Counted from the stretch's first letter, positions 17,416-27,979 are shown. The stretch: 64,000 nt of DNA from Polaromonas sp. OV174 (GCF_900112285.1 NZ_FOKZ01000018.1:26690-90689), one strand, 5' to 3'. Notes: generated by a model not told the origin, from the letters alone. Made by a program: numbers and translations.

Positions 17416-18771
17416 TCAGGGGGTCAGCAGGGCGTTGATCTGCTGCAAGTCGTCTGGGTTCAGGCTGCCGTTGGCCTGGCGCAGGCGCAGGTTGCCCAGC
17501 AGCACGTTGTAGCGCGCCTGCGCCAGGTCGCGCTTGGTCTGGTAGAGCTGGCTTTGCGCGTTGAGCACATCGATGTTGATGCGCACGCCGACTTGATAGC
17601 CCAGCTTGTTGGCGTCCAGCGCAACCTGGCTGGAGAGTTCGGCGGCTTCCAGTGCCTTGACCTGGCCCTGGCCCGACTGCACGCCAAAGAAGGCGGTGCG
17701 GGTACTTTGGGCCACGCTGCGCCGCGCGCCTTCCAGGTCGGTGGCGGCCTTGTCCTTGAGCGAGAGCGTTTCCCGCACGCGGTTTTGCGTGGCGAAGCCG
17801 GCAAACAGCGGCACATTGAGCAGCAGGCTGACGGTGCTGGTGTTGGCGCGCGAAGAAATGCCGGACTGGGCCGTGTTGGATGGGTTGTTGGTGACGTTGT
17901 AGCTGGCGCTGGCGTCCAGCGTGGGCTTGTGGCCGGCTTCGGCCTTGTTGACTTCGAGCTCTGCGATCTCCAGGTTGCTTTGGGCCTGGCGAATGCCGGG
18001 ATGTATGGCTTCTGCCTGCTGCACCCAGGTGTTGACATCGGCCGGCACCACGGCAGGCAAGTTCACCGGGGCCAGCAAGCCCTTGGGCTGGGACTCGGCG
18101 ATGCCGACCAATTGGTCGAGCGCGATTTTTTTCACGCGCAAGTCGTTCTCGGCCGCGATTTCTTGGGCCACCACCAAGTCGTAGCGCGCCTGTGCTTCGC
18201 GGGTGTCGGTGATGGTGGCGGTGCCCACTTCGAAGTTGCGCTTGGCCGAGGCCAGCTGTTCGGCCACGGCTTCTTTTTGTGCCCTGACAAAGGTCAGCGT
18301 GTCCTGCGCGGCCAGCACGTCGAAATAGGCCTGGCTGGTGCGCACAATCAAGTCCTGCTCGGCCGCTTCAAGCTGGGCCCGGGCCAGATCGACCTGCTTG
18401 GGGCCTTGCTTGTAGAGCGCCCAGTTGGCGGGGCGGTACAGCGGCTGCGTGGCGCTCAATACCGCATTTTGCGAGTTGAAGCTGCTGTTGAGGGCCGGGG
18501 TGTTGACGTCAACGCCGTAACGCGAGGCCGCTGCGGAAAGGCCGGCCGTGGGCAGTATCCCGGCCTTGGTCTGATCGGCCCTGGCAACGCTGGCGTCGTA
18601 CTGCAGCCTGGCCGACTGGTAGGTGGCATCGAAAGCACGGGCCGACTCATACAACGCCACCAAGCTTTGCGCCCGCGCCTGGGGTGCCAGCGTGATCAGC
18701 ACCGAGGCCATGGCCATCGACAGGGGCAGCATTGACAGGCATTGCGCCGTCAGTTTCTTGGGCGTTGTCAT
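17416..18771 (-). CDS. TolC-family outer-membrane efflux channel
   Basis: Protein of 451 residues with a signal peptide (about 1-35, ending APQARAQ) and two OEP repeats of long coiled-coil helices, for example NLEIAELEVNKAEAGHKPTLDA-like segments that repeat in each half. TolC proteins form the trimeric channel for RND and type I systems. It lies behind the RND pump, isoaspartyl methyltransferase and rhodanese genes on the same strand, so it likely completes the pump encoded at 20021-24457. Confidence 0.9.
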   Translation of the reverse strand: MTTPKKLTAQCLSMLPLSMAMASVLITLAPQARAQSLVALYESARAFDATYQSARLQYDASVARADQTKAGILPTAGLSAAASRYGVDVNTPALNSSFNSQNAVLSATQPLYRPANWALYKQGPKQVDLARAQLEAAEQDLIVRTSQAYFDVLAAQDTLTFVRAQKEAVAEQLASAKRNFEVGTATITDTREAQARYDLVVAQEIAAENDLRVKKIALDQLVGIAESQPKGLLAPVNLPAVVPADVNTWVQQAEAIHPGIRQAQSNLEIAELEVNKAEAGHKPTLDASASYNVTNNPSNTAQSGISSRANTSTVSLLLNVPLFAGFATQNRVRETLSLKDKAATDLEGARRSVAQSTRTAFFGVQSGQGQVKALEAAELSSQVALDANKLGYQVGVRINIDVLNAQSQLYQTKRDLAQARYNVLLGNLRLRQANGSLNPDDLQQINALLTP

Positions 18772-18872
18772 AAGGGTCCAGAGGGAGTTGATGAAGCAGG
18801 AAGTAAAGGGCTCACAAAGGGCTCAGCTCTTGGGCCGGGGGCACCGGTTGCGGGGCGTGAACCAGGCGGCTG

Positions 18873-19238
18873 TCAATACAACGGAACCGATGGATCGACC
18901 TGCCGCGACCAGGCGTCAATGCCGCCCTGCAGGTTGACCACTTCGCTAAAGCCGCTTTGCGCCAGGTAGTTGGCCACTTGCAGGCTGCGCATGCCGTGGT
19001 GGCACAGGCAGGCAATCGGCTGGCCGCTGCCCAGCGTGTCTTGCAGTTCGGCCACACGTGCCGGAATCTCACGCATGGGAATGTGCAGCAGCGTGAAACC
19101 TTCTGCCTTGACCGAGGCCGTCTGCAGCTCCCAGGGTTCGCGCACGTCGATCAGCACGGGCAGGGTGCCGGCTACCGCACCGGCCGTGGCGTTTTCACGC
19201 CAGGCGCTGAAATCGGATGGGTTCAATTGGGAAATCAT
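18873..19238 (-). CDS. Single-domain rhodanese
   Basis: Protein of 121 residues (GlpE-like size). The active-site loop is CHHGMRS with the persulfide cysteine, preceded by IDVREPWELQ and followed by the C-terminal NLQGGIDAWSRQVD. Catalyses sulfur transfer from thiosulfate or carries sulfane sulfur. ATG 19238 gives the natural N-terminus. It sits between the isoaspartyl methyltransferase and tolC-like genes. Confidence 0.9.
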   Translation of the reverse strand: MISQLNPSDFSAWRENATAGAVAGTLPVLIDVREPWELQTASVKAEGFTLLHIPMREIPARVAELQDTLGSGQPIACLCHHGMRSLQVANYLAQSGFSEVVNLQGGIDAWSRQVDPSVPLY

Positions 19239-19268
19239 CAAGGTGCCCTTGCAGTTTTCTTGAGGTCT

Positions 19269-19958
19269 TCAGAAGCTGAATTTCGAAGGCTCGGGGAAGT
19301 TGAGCAGCCGTGGCGCCACCGTGTCCCAGTCCTGGGTAGTGCGCCAGGCATCCTGGCCGACACGCGTGATCAGTGTGGCCCGCATCATGGGCTCATCACC
19401 GACGATGGCGCTGAGGCGGCCGCCGACCTTGAGCAGGGCCAGCAGCGAGGCGGGCACTTCGGCGACCGAGCCGCTGAGCACGATCACGTCGAAAGGGCCG
19501 CGCAATGGGTCGCTGCCGGACACCGCCTGCGCCAGATTGGCGGCGCCGTCGCCGGTGCGCACTTCCGCGTTGTAAAGGCCGGCTTTTTGCAGGTTGTCAC
19601 GCGCGTTTTGGGCCAGCTTGGGGTCGATTTCCAGCGTGATCACCTGCTGGGCGCGGTGCGCCAGCAGGGCGGCCATGTAGCCGGAGCCGGTGCCGATTTC
19701 CAGCACCTTCTCGTGCTTTTGCACGGCCAGGTCCTGCAGCAAGCGGGCTTCCACTTTGGGCGCCAGCATGCATTGGCTGGGGTTTTGCTGCGGCGGCAGG
19801 GGAATTTCCATGTCGACAAAGGCCAATGCCTTGTGGGCCAGCGGCACGAAATCCTCGCGCTTGACCACTGCCAGCAGTGAAAGGACCTGGTTGTCCAGCA
19901 CGTCCCAGGGGCGGATTTGCTGCTCAATCATGTTGAATCGGGCTTGTTCGTAGTTCAT
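19269..19958 (-). CDS. Protein-L-isoaspartate O-methyltransferase
   Basis: Protein of 229 residues from ATG 19958, which starts MNYEQARFNMIEQQIRPWD. Motif I is VLEIGTGSGYMAALLA and the acceptor-site region QNPSQCMLAPKVEARL replaces the usual threonine/serine-rich substrate loop, so it belongs to the Pcm-like branch found beside tolC genes. True repair activity is therefore less certain than the fold. The upstream in-frame extension to 20114 overlaps the RND gene and is not counted. 62 bases behind the RND stop codon. Confidence 0.85.
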   Translation of the reverse strand: MNYEQARFNMIEQQIRPWDVLDNQVLSLLAVVKREDFVPLAHKALAFVDMEIPLPPQQNPSQCMLAPKVEARLLQDLAVQKHEKVLEIGTGSGYMAALLAHRAQQVITLEIDPKLAQNARDNLQKAGLYNAEVRTGDGAANLAQAVSGSDPLRGPFDVIVLSGSVAEVPASLLALLKVGGRLSAIVGDEPMMRATLITRVGQDAWRTTQDWDTVAPRLLNFPEPSKFSF

Positions 19959-20020
19959 GGCGGATCTGTTGTTGGACGGGTGGAAGAAGAATATGAGGGC
20001 GTCGGGCGCAAGCTTTGATT

Positions 20021-23000
20021 TTAGTCGGGGTGCGTATCGGTTTCGTGACGGCCGGCCTTTGCCTGGACGGGCGACGCGGCGTGCGCCTTGCCGGCGAACT
20101 TGCGCCTGAACCATTGGGCCAGATCGTCCATGTAGCAGTAGGTCACCGGCACCACCACCAGGGTCAGCAGCGAGGAGGTGATCACGCCGCCTATCACCGC
20201 CTGGCCCATGGGGGCGCGTTGCTCCGAGCCCTCGGTCAGGGCAAAGGCCAGCGGCACCATGCCAAAAATCATCGCCAGCGTGGTCATCAGTATGGGCCGC
20301 AGCCTGACTTTTGCGGCCAGCAGCAAGGCTTCGCCGCGCTCCATGCCGGGAATGCGGCGGCCGTCCGTGTCCGTGCGGTCTTCGCGCATGCGGATGGCAA
20401 AGTCCACCAGCAAAATAGCATTTTTTGTGACCAGTCCCATCAGCATGACGATGCCTATGATGGAAAACATGGACAGCGTGGAGCCGAACAACAGCAGGGC
20501 CAGCACCACGCCAATCAGGGTTAGCGGCAGCGAGGTCATCAGCGCCATGGGCTGCAGAAAGCTCTTGAACTGGCTGGCCAGAATCATGTAGATGAACAAA
20601 ATCGCCATGACCAGCGCCGACACCGCATAGCCAAACGATTCCGCCATGTTTTTGGTGGAGCCGCTGAACTGGTAGCGGTAGCCGGGCGGGAAGTTGATGC
20701 CGCCCAGCGCCGCCTTGATGTCTGTGGACACCTCGCCGGCCGAGCGGTTGTAGACATTGGCGTTGACCGCCACTTCGCGGCTCAGGTCGCGCCGGTTGAT
20801 CTGATTGGGGCCGGTGCTTTCCTTCACGCTGGCGACCTGGTTCAGGCGCACGATGCGCGGCGTGCCGTCTGGGTTGTCGCCCAAGGTGGTGCTGATGAAG
20901 GGCAGTCGCTCCAGATCCTGCGGCGAGGTGCGCGCATCCGGCGCCAGCCGCACATTGACATCGTAGGTCTGGTCATCGGGAGCGCGCCAGTTGCCCACCG
21001 TTTGCCCGGCCACCAGGGTGCGCAGGGAGGCGGCGATCTGCGCTACCGACAGCCCCAGGTCAGAGGCGGCATCGCGCCGCACATCGACTTCGATCACCGG
21101 CTTGTCGGCCTTGACACTGGAGTCCAGGTCCACCAGGCCGGGGATGGCGCGGATCTTGTCGCTGACCAGCAGCGTCAGCCGCTCCAGCTCTTTCAGGTCA
21201 GGGCCCTGCAGTGAAAACTCCACCTGTTTGTTGCCGCCCACGGCGTCCAGCAGGCCGACATGGGTGACGGTGATGCCGGGCACCTGCTTGAGTCGCTCGC
21301 GCAGCACGGCCGACATCTGGTCGGCGTTGCGGCTGCGCGCCTTGCGGTCAACCAGGCGCACATAGACATTGGCGTACATCTTGCCCTGCGCGCTGCCGGT
21401 GTTGACGGTGGCCAGCGTGTACTTCACCTCGGGGAATTCGCGGATGATGGTCTCGACCTGGCGCGCCTTGGCTTCGGTGTTTTCCAGCGAAGAGCCCACC
21501 GGCGTGTAAAAGCTGAGCGAGGTTTCGGAGAAGTCGGCCTTGGGCACGAATTCGGTGCCCAGCAGCGGCACCATGAGCACGCTGGTGGCGAAAATCACCG
21601 CAGCCAGCGCCAGCGTTGCCAGCTTGTGCGCCAGCGACCAGCGCAATATGCCCTGGTAGGCCTCGCTGAGGGCTTCGGTGCTGCGGTCAAACCAGCCAGT
21701 GACACGGCCTATGGTTTTGTCGTAAAAGGTGAGCGGCACGGTGCGGCGCCCGTGCGCTTCAATGGCCGGGTCGTGCCAGATGCTGGACAGCATGGGGTCC
21801 AGCGTAAAACTCACAAACATCGAGATCAGCACGGCGGCCACGATGGTGACACCGAACTCGTGAAAGAACTTGCCTATGATGCCGCCCATGAAACCAATGG
21901 GCAAAAACACCGCGACGATGGAGAAGGTGGTGGCCAGCACCGCCAGGCCGATCTCCCGTGTGCCGTCCAGTGAAGCCTGATACGGGGTTTTGCCCATCTG
22001 CACATGGCGCACGATGTTTTCGCGCACCACGATCGCATCGTCTATCAGCAGGCCGACGCACAGCGACAAGGCCATCAGCGTAATCATGTTGATGGTGAAG
22101 CCGAACAGATTCATGAACAGGAAAGTGCCGATGATGGAAATCGGCAAGGTCAGTCCGGTGATCACCGTCGAGCGCCAGGAGTTCAGAAACAGGAAGACGA
22201 TCAGCACGGTCAGCAGCGCGCCCTCTATCAGTGTGCGGCGCACGTTTTCCACCGCCACGCGAATCGGTCGCGAGCCATCGGTGATCAGCTCCAGCCTGAC
22301 GCCGGGTGGCAACTGCGGCTGCAGCTCGGCGATGGCCTTGTTGAGTCCATCGACCACGCTTATGGTGTTCTCGTCCTGGGCCTTTTGCACCGTCAGCAGC
22401 AGGGTGCGCTGGCCGTTATACAGCGCCAGGCTGTCCAGCTCCTGAGCGCCGTCGGCAATGCGGGCCACCTGGTTCAGGGTGACCGCGGCGCCGCCCTTGC
22501 GTGCCACGATGATGCGGCCGAAGTCTTCGGGCCGCTTCATGCGTGCGTCTATCTTGACCACGCGCTCCTGCGCTAGCGAGCGAATGGCGCCCAGCGGCAA
22601 GTCCTGGTTCTCGTTGCGCACCGCGCTGACCACCTGGTCGGCCGTGATGCCCAGCGACTCCATGGCCTGCGGGTTGAGGTAGATATTGATTTCACGCTTG
22701 GTGCCGCCCACCAGCGTGATCGAGCCGGTGCCGCGCACGTTCTCCAGGCGCTTTTTCAACACCTGATCGGCCCAGTTGGTCAGCTCTATGGCTGACATGT
22801 TTTTGCCCCGGCTGGCATCGGGCAATACGGCGATCGACCAGATGGCGCGGCTGGCCGGGTCAAAGCGCAGCACGCGGGGCTCCTTCACCTCGTCGCGAAA
22901 GGTTGGCCTGATGGCGGCCATTTTTTCGCGTACATCTTCGGCCGCCTTGTGCCCGTCCACATAGAGCTGAAACTCCATGATGACGATGGCCTGGCCTTCA

Positions 23001-23254
23001 ACGCTGCGCGATGTCAGGGTGTTGATGCCGGCAATCGAGTTGACGCCTTCTTCAATTTTTTTGGTGACTTCGCTTTCAACGATTTCGGGCGAGGCGCCCG
23101 GGTAGTCGGCGGTGATGACGACTACTGGAAAGTCGATGTTGGGAAACTGGTCCACCTGCATGCGCTGGTAGGAGAACAGGCCCAGCACCACGATGGCCAG
23201 CATGACCATGGTGGCAAACACCGGGTTTTTAAGACTGACCTGGGTGAACCACAT
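20021..23254 (-). CDS. RND efflux pump inner-membrane subunit
   Basis: Protein of 1077 residues, full length for HAE-1/AcrB-type transporters: an N-terminal helix, two large periplasmic loops (about 35-330 and 560-870) and two bundles of membrane helices. The proton-relay pair is seen in [17 protein letters not shown]. Works as a proton-driven trimer with the fusion protein encoded 12 bases upstream and an outer-membrane channel. Substrates are unknown; the MdtB/MdtC-like loops suggest small organic compounds rather than metals (CusA-type methionines not seen). Confidence 0.92.
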   Translation of the reverse strand: MWFTQVSLKNPVFATMVMLAIVVLGLFSYQRMQVDQFPNIDFPVVVITADYPGASPEIVESEVTKKIEEGVNSIAGINTLTSRSVEGQAIVIMEFQLYVDGHKAAEDVREKMAAIRPTFRDEVKEPRVLRFDPASRAIWSIAVLPDASRGKNMSAIELTNWADQVLKKRLENVRGTGSITLVGGTKREINIYLNPQAMESLGITADQVVSAVRNENQDLPLGAIRSLAQERVVKIDARMKRPEDFGRIIVARKGGAAVTLNQVARIADGAQELDSLALYNGQRTLLLTVQKAQDENTISVVDGLNKAIAELQPQLPPGVRLELITDGSRPIRVAVENVRRTLIEGALLTVLIVFLFLNSWRSTVITGLTLPISIIGTFLFMNLFGFTINMITLMALSLCVGLLIDDAIVVRENIVRHVQMGKTPYQASLDGTREIGLAVLATTFSIVAVFLPIGFMGGIIGKFFHEFGVTIVAAVLISMFVSFTLDPMLSSIWHDPAIEAHGRRTVPLTFYDKTIGRVTGWFDRSTEALSEAYQGILRWSLAHKLATLALAAVIFATSVLMVPLLGTEFVPKADFSETSLSFYTPVGSSLENTEAKARQVETIIREFPEVKYTLATVNTGSAQGKMYANVYVRLVDRKARSRNADQMSAVLRERLKQVPGITVTHVGLLDAVGGNKQVEFSLQGPDLKELERLTLLVSDKIRAIPGLVDLDSSVKADKPVIEVDVRRDAASDLGLSVAQIAASLRTLVAGQTVGNWRAPDDQTYDVNVRLAPDARTSPQDLERLPFISTTLGDNPDGTPRIVRLNQVASVKESTGPNQINRRDLSREVAVNANVYNRSAGEVSTDIKAALGGINFPPGYRYQFSGSTKNMAESFGYAVSALVMAILFIYMILASQFKSFLQPMALMTSLPLTLIGVVLALLLFGSTLSMFSIIGIVMLMGLVTKNAILLVDFAIRMREDRTDTDGRRIPGMERGEALLLAAKVRLRPILMTTLAMIFGMVPLAFALTEGSEQRAPMGQAVIGGVITSSLLTLVVVPVTYCYMDDLAQWFRRKFAGKAHAASPVQAKAGRHETDTHPD

Positions 23255-23266
23255 GGGCGGACGTCC

Positions 23267-24457
23267 TCAGGGCGCGGGTTTGACGCGGGCAGGCGCGCTG
23301 GCTGCGGGGCTGGCTTGGGCAGCGCTCATGGGCGTGAAACGGACCGGGCTGCCTTCGGGCAGGTTGCCGATGTTGCCGCGAATGACGGGCGTGTTGTCGG
23401 CCAGGCCCTGCACGGCCACCATGGCTTCGCCGCCGGCCGTGCCGCGCGCACCGAGCGTGACCGCGCGGTGCGCTACCTTGCCGTTTTCAATCGTCTGCAC
23501 ATAAGGCGTGGGCTTGTCGGTACGCACCGCGCTGACCGGCACGGCCAGCAACTGCGCGCGCGCCGTGCCCAAGGTGCCTTGGGCGAACAAGCCCTGGCGC
23601 AAGGGCAGGGCTTCGCCGCCGCTGTTGGCCAGGCTGAGATAAACCAGCACGCTGCGACTGCCGGCTTGCACGCTTGGGTTGATGCGCACGACCTGGGCCT
23701 GCACGGTCTGCGGGCTGCCTTCAATCTGCAGCTCGGCGGTTTGGCCCGGGCGCACCGTCATGGCATCGGCGGCGCTCAAGCTGGCTTCCAGTTCCAGCCG
23801 GCTCAAATCGACCACCTCGACGATTTTGCTGTCCACGCCGATGTGCTCGCCGGGCTGCGCCAGGCGCTGCGACACCTGGCCGGCAATTGGGGCTTTGAGC
23901 ACCGTGTCACCCAGCGATTTGCTGGCGACCTCTGTGGCGGCCAGTGCGGCCTTGTAAGTGGATTGCGCCGCATTGAGGTTGGACAGTGAGGTGTCCAGGG
24001 CGGTCTTGGAGATAAAGCCCTGATCCACCAGCGCCTTGTTGTTGTCGTACTGGCGCTGCGCCACATCGACCTGGGATTTGCTTGATGCGGCCTGCTCCCG
24101 GGCCTGGCGCACGCGCGACTGGTACTCGCCCGCCTCTATGCGTGCAATCACCTGGCCGGCCTTGACGAAATCGCCCTCGCGCACCGTCAGATCCTGCAGT
24201 TCGCCCGCCACACGCGCCTTGATCACGGCAGAGTTGACGGCTTTGAGCGAGCCCGAAACCGCCAGCCCCTGCAAAAGTTCGCGGCTCTGGACCTTCACCA
24301 CGTCGGTGGCGGCGAGTTCCACCAGGCCCTGGCTCGCGCTCACCGCGCTGGCCAGGGCCTGCTCTTGCGCCTTGCGTGCCGAGAGGGTGCGCAGCACGGC
24401 GCCGCCAACGAGCAAGAGCGCGACAAGGGCCACGGCCCACTTGATCCGGTGTTTCAT
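23267..24457 (-). CDS. RND efflux membrane fusion protein (periplasmic adaptor)
   Basis: Protein of 396 residues with an N-terminal membrane anchor (about 8-25), lipoyl halves (GELQDLTVREGDFVKAGQ; KAPIAGQVSQRLAQPGEHI), a helical hairpin between them (about 115-175) and a beta-barrel domain. HlyD/AcrA family. Its ATG overlaps the tetR stop (ATGA), so adaptor and repressor are translationally coupled, and the pump follows at 12 bases. Confidence 0.92.
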   Translation of the reverse strand: MKHRIKWAVALVALLLVGGAVLRTLSARKAQEQALASAVSASQGLVELAATDVVKVQSRELLQGLAVSGSLKAVNSAVIKARVAGELQDLTVREGDFVKAGQVIARIEAGEYQSRVRQAREQAASSKSQVDVAQRQYDNNKALVDQGFISKTALDTSLSNLNAAQSTYKAALAATEVASKSLGDTVLKAPIAGQVSQRLAQPGEHIGVDSKIVEVVDLSRLELEASLSAADAMTVRPGQTAELQIEGSPQTVQAQVVRINPSVQAGSRSVLVYLSLANSGGEALPLRQGLFAQGTLGTARAQLLAVPVSAVRTDKPTPYVQTIENGKVAHRAVTLGARGTAGGEAMVAVQGLADNTPVIRGNIGNLPEGSPVRFTPMSAAQASPAASAPARVKPAP

Positions 24458-25155
24458 GCCTGAGGGATTTCCTGGCTTGGCTCCATATCACCGGGTGACA
24501 GGCGCAGGCCGTACAAAATGGTGCTGAGCTGGGTGGCGATGTATTTTTTCGGATCCAGCTCCACATGGGCCGGAACGCAAGCGCCCACGGCGTGTCTGGA
24601 CAGCATCAGAAAGATCATGGGTGCCACCACACTGTAAACGGCATAGTCCAGGTCAAGTGGGCGAAACTCACCGCGATCCATGCCGCGCTGCAGGATGCGG
24701 CGTATCAGGGACTGGCCGGGCAGCACCACCTCGTGCTGATAGAAGGCGGCGAGCTCGGGAAAGTTTTTTGCCTCGCTCATCATCAGCTTGGTGATGCCCG
24801 AGGTCTTGGTGGCGCCCACGCGCTCCCACCAGCTGTTCATGCAATAGCACAGCATCTCGCAGGTATTGCCTTCAAATGCTTCGAACTCGTCGTTCCAGGC
24901 CTTGAATCGGCCGGAGATGTTTTCTCGCACCACGGCCTTGAACAGCTCTTCCTTGCTCGGGAAATACAGGAATAGCGTGCCCTTGGACACGCCCGCGCGA
25001 GCCGCCACTTCTTCCACCCGGGTCGCGGCAAAGCCTTTTTCAACGAAAAGGTCAAGTGCCGCATTCAGCAACTCGCCCGGGCGTGCTTCTTTGCGGCGTT
25101 CGCGCTTGGCGACGATGCTGGTGGTTTGGGGGCAAAAAAAATCGGAAATCGCCAT
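24454..25155 (-). CDS. TetR-family repressor of the efflux operon
   Basis: Protein of 233 residues. The HTH is TRVEEVAARAGVSKGTLFLY with FPSKEELF following, standard for TetR/AcrR. The C-terminal ligand domain is not diagnostic. First gene of the adaptor-pump unit, so it probably regulates itself and the pump together; a palindrome lies three bases before its start codon. Confidence 0.88.
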   Translation of the reverse strand: MAISDFFCPQTTSIVAKRERRKEARPGELLNAALDLFVEKGFAATRVEEVAARAGVSKGTLFLYFPSKEELFKAVVRENISGRFKAWNDEFEAFEGNTCEMLCYCMNSWWERVGATKTSGITKLMMSEAKNFPELAAFYQHEVVLPGQSLIRRILQRGMDRGEFRPLDLDYAVYSVVAPMIFLMLSRHAVGACVPAHVELDPKKYIATQLSTILYGLRLSPGDMEPSQEIPQA

Positions 25156-25157
25156 GG

Positions 25158-25175
25158 TTACTGACTAGTCGGTTA
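25158..25175. promoter_or_regulatory. Candidate TetR operator
   Basis: Imperfect palindrome centred between 25166 and 25167: GACTAGTC is perfect, and flanking C/G, A/T and T/A pairs extend it to TTACTGACTAGTCGGTTA. Directly before the tetR start codon. Similar ACCGACTAGTCAGT-type palindromes are typical AcrR/TetR sites. Confidence 0.6.
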
Positions 25176-25221
25176 TTAATTAAATGTAACGCCTTGCCCA
25201 TAGGGCGTCAACCCAAGCCTT

Positions 25222-25251
25222 GGCTTGGCCAGCATGGCGCCTGGCCAAGCC
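25222..25251. repeat. Perfect 11-bp inverted repeat
   Basis: GGCTTGGCCAG at 25222-25232 pairs perfectly with CTGGCCAAGCC at 25241-25251; the loop is eight bases. No T run on either side, so not a standard terminator. Confidence 0.6.
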
Positions 25252-25380
25252 GTCAGAGTCTCCTCGAACGCTACTGCAGGGGGTTGGCTTGCATCAATGG
25301 TTAATGCAGGGAGCGGGATTCCAAAGGTCTGAAATGAGTTCGGTTTCTTGCTCTGTTGTTTGGATTGAAATGTGTAACAA

Positions 25381-25438
25381 AGGCCAAGAATGCCAGTCTG
25401 TAAGGGTCGAAAGACTGAATTGGCAGCTTGTTTGGCCT
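25381..25438 (+). other. Compound stem-loop in the cheW upstream region
   Basis: AGGCCAA (25381-25387) pairs with TTGGCCT (25432-25438), TGCCA (25391-25395) with TGGCA (25421-25425), and GTCT (25396-25399) with AGAC (25412-25415), with small internal loops. No T run follows. About 107 bases before cheW. Could be a leader structure or a small RNA; no known riboswitch recognised. Confidence 0.5.
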
Positions 25439-25544
25439 CTGATGTTTGGATCGGGGTGGCGCGAACAGGAATTGTCCGAATGAATAGCCCGCTTGTATGG
25501 CCGCACCCGGACTCCGGGGCTTTGACTTTGATGAGGAAAGCACG

Positions 25545-26039
25545 ATGACAACAAGACTTCAATCCGGATCAGTCACGGGCGGCCTCAAGCCGCTGGAATT
25601 TCTGTCGTTCACGCTGGGTCATGAGGAGTACGGCGTGGACATCCAGAAAGTGCAGGAGCTACGCGGCTACGACGCGGTGACCCGCATCGCCAATGCGCCC
25701 GACTACCTCAAGGGCGTGGTCAATCTGCGCGGCATCATCGTTCCCATCATCGATATGCGCATACGCTTTGAGCTGGGAACGCCCAGCTACGACCAGTTCA
25801 CGGTGGTGATTGTGCTCAATATGGGGGGCCGTGTGCTGGGCATGGTGGTTGACGGTGTGTCGGACGTGATCACCTTGACGCCCGAGCAGATCAAGCCGGC
25901 GCCCGAGATGGGCACCTTGCTGGATACGGACTACATGCTGGGCCTGGGCGCGGTCGACGAACGCATGCTGATCCTGCTGGACATAGAGCGCCTCATGTCC
26001 AGTCAGGAGATGGGTCTGCTTGAACAAATCGCGGCCTAA
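25545..26039 (+). CDS. cheW: Chemotaxis coupling protein CheW
   Basis: Protein of 164 residues from ATG 25545, chosen because GAGG lies just before and CheW domains start a few residues later. The SH3-like fold is recognisable: [36 protein letters not shown], and [19 protein letters not shown]. It links chemoreceptors to the CheA kinase. The single receptor gene downstream suggests a dedicated pair; no cheA, cheY or cheR is in the window. Confidence 0.92.
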   Translation: MTTRLQSGSVTGGLKPLEFLSFTLGHEEYGVDIQKVQELRGYDAVTRIANAPDYLKGVVNLRGIIVPIIDMRIRFELGTPSYDQFTVVIVLNMGGRVLGMVVDGVSDVITLTPEQIKPAPEMGTLLDTDYMLGLGAVDERMLILLDIERLMSSQEMGLLEQIAA

Positions 26040-26200
26040 ACCTTTTTAAATCCTCTGAATTCACGCAGCGCGTGGCACGACTGGGCCAGGTCAGGCGCCA
26101 GCTTGCAAAAAATGTGTCGTGAGATCGCGGGGACGTTTCCTGTCCGCACCTTTGGGCTGGCCGCGCAGCCCTTTGTGATTGAATTGAGTGGAGAAGAAAA

Positions 26201-27925
26201 ATGAACTGGTTGACAAACTTGAAGGTCAGCACAAAGCTGATAGGGGGCTTTCTGATCGTTGCGGCCATAGGTGCCCTGATAGGCAGTCAGGGCATTTTGA
26301 AGGCGGCCCAAATCAACGATATGTCCACCCAGATGTACGAGCGCGAAACAGTGGGTTTGCGCCATGCGGCCGAGGCCAATATGCATTTGCTGGCCGTGGG
26401 GCGCGGGGTGCGTTCCGCGGTGCTGGCTTCGAGTCTGGAGGACCGCAATCGCCAGCTTGAGATCGTCGACCGGCGCATCAAGGAGATGCACCAGCAACTC
26501 GATGCCTCGGGCGCCTTGTTTACGACCGAGCGGGGCAAAGCCCTGGTCGCCGAAACCCGCGCGGCGGCCCAGGCCTACGAGGCCGGCATCAAGCAGGTCA
26601 GCGACCTGCTGCGCACGGAGGCGGTTGGTGAAGTGAGGAAGTCGGTGGAAGCGCTTTTCGGCGACGTGCGCACGGCCGGCGACAAGGCCGATGACTTGAT
26701 GACCAAGCTGGTCGAGCGCAAGAACAGCGATGCTTCCGCGCTCAACACGGCATCCGAGGAGGTCTATGGCCATATCCGTGTGCTGCTGATCAGCCTGACC
26801 GTAGGCGGCGTGCTGGCGGGCATTCTCATTGGCGTGGCGATTTCGCGCAGCCTGACGCGCCAGTTGGGCGGCGAGCCCGGCTATGCCGTTCATATCGCAG
26901 GACGTATCGCTGAAGGCGACCTCACCGTGGCCATCGAAACCCGGGCTCATGACAACAGCAGCTTGCTGGCGGCCATGAAAACCATGCGCGACAGCCTGGT
27001 CGGCATAGTTGGACGGGTTCGCACAGGCACGGACACCATAGCCACGGCCTCGGGCCAGATCGCCGCCGGCAACCAGGATTTGTCGTCCCGCACCGAAGAG
27101 CAGGCCAGCTCGCTGGAAGAAACCGCTGCGTCCATGGAAGAGTTGACCTCCACGGTCAAACAAAATGCCGATAACGCCCGCCAGGCCAACCAACTGGCGG
27201 TGTCCGCCTCCAGCGTCGCCGTCAAGGGCGGCAGCGTCGTATCCCAAGTGGTCAACACCATGGGCGCCATCAATGCGTCGTCACACAAGATCGTCGACAT
27301 CATTGGGGTGATTGACGGCATTGCCTTTCAGACCAACATCCTGGCGCTGAATGCCGCCGTGGAAGCGGCGCGGGCCGGCGAACAGGGCAGAGGCTTTGCC
27401 GTGGTCGCCGCCGAGGTCAGAAACCTGGCCCAGCGTTCAGCCGCCGCCGCCAAAGAAATCAAAGTGCTGATTGACGATTCGGTGGATAAGGTCGAAGAAG
27501 GCAGCAAACAAGTGGCCGAGGCCGGCAAGACCATGGACGAGATCGTGGACAGCGTCAAACGCGTGACCGACATCATGGCCGAGATCACCGCCGCCAGCCA
27601 GGAGCAGACCTCGGGCATAGAGCAGATCAACCAGGCGATTACCCAGATGGACCAGGTGACGCAGCAAAACGCCGCGCTGGTGGAAGAAGCCGCAGCGGCC
27701 GCGCAATCGCTGCAGGAACAGGCCAGCGGCCTGTCCGAAGTCGTGAGCGTGTTTCAGCTGGACCAAGGTGAGGCGACGCAGCTCATCAACCGTGTCCGGG
27801 TGGCGAGTCGGGCGACGCTGCAAGCGCAATCCAGGCCGGGAATGACGGCTGCGCCCAAGCTGGCGCTCAGGAACCATGCGGTCGCCGAGCCGCGCGGCCA
27901 GTCCGGAGAATGGACTAATTTCTGA
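26201..27925 (+). CDS. Methyl-accepting chemotaxis protein
   Basis: Protein of 574 residues, Tar/Tsr-like layout: membrane helix 1 (about 12-32), periplasmic four-helix-bundle sensor (about 33-190), membrane helix 2 (about 190-212), HAMP (about 213-265), then the cytoplasmic coiled-coil signalling domain. The hairpin tip [20 protein letters not shown] (about 368-388) is intact. It ends in EWTNF, reminiscent of the NWETF pentapeptide that binds CheR. Ligand unknown. Follows cheW by 161 bases. Confidence 0.93.
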   Translation: MNWLTNLKVSTKLIGGFLIVAAIGALIGSQGILKAAQINDMSTQMYERETVGLRHAAEANMHLLAVGRGVRSAVLASSLEDRNRQLEIVDRRIKEMHQQLDASGALFTTERGKALVAETRAAAQAYEAGIKQVSDLLRTEAVGEVRKSVEALFGDVRTAGDKADDLMTKLVERKNSDASALNTASEEVYGHIRVLLISLTVGGVLAGILIGVAISRSLTRQLGGEPGYAVHIAGRIAEGDLTVAIETRAHDNSSLLAAMKTMRDSLVGIVGRVRTGTDTIATASGQIAAGNQDLSSRTEEQASSLEETAASMEELTSTVKQNADNARQANQLAVSASSVAVKGGSVVSQVVNTMGAINASSHKIVDIIGVIDGIAFQTNILALNAAVEAARAGEQGRGFAVVAAEVRNLAQRSAAAAKEIKVLIDDSVDKVEEGSKQVAEAGKTMDEIVDSVKRVTDIMAEITAASQEQTSGIEQINQAITQMDQVTQQNAALVEEAAAAAQSLQEQASGLSEVVSVFQLDQGEATQLINRVRVASRATLQAQSRPGMTAAPKLALRNHAVAEPRGQSGEWTNF

Positions 27926-27979
27926 GTTGGGTTTGAGGCGGTTCGCGCCGGCATTCGAGCCGTGCACCGCCAGCATTGG

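Larger units (their letters stand above)
25176..25544. other. Non-coding region between tetR and cheW with two hairpins
   Basis: No gene supported here. It holds the tetR promoter region at the left, a perfect hairpin at 25222-25251 and a larger stem-loop at 25381-25438, both described separately. Small open frames on both strands lack ribosome sites and family motifs. Confidence 0.5.

Noticed and set aside
17401..18735. 444-residue plus-strand frame opposite the tolC-like gene
   Set aside because: Antisense shadow; the minus-strand product has a signal peptide and OEP repeats.
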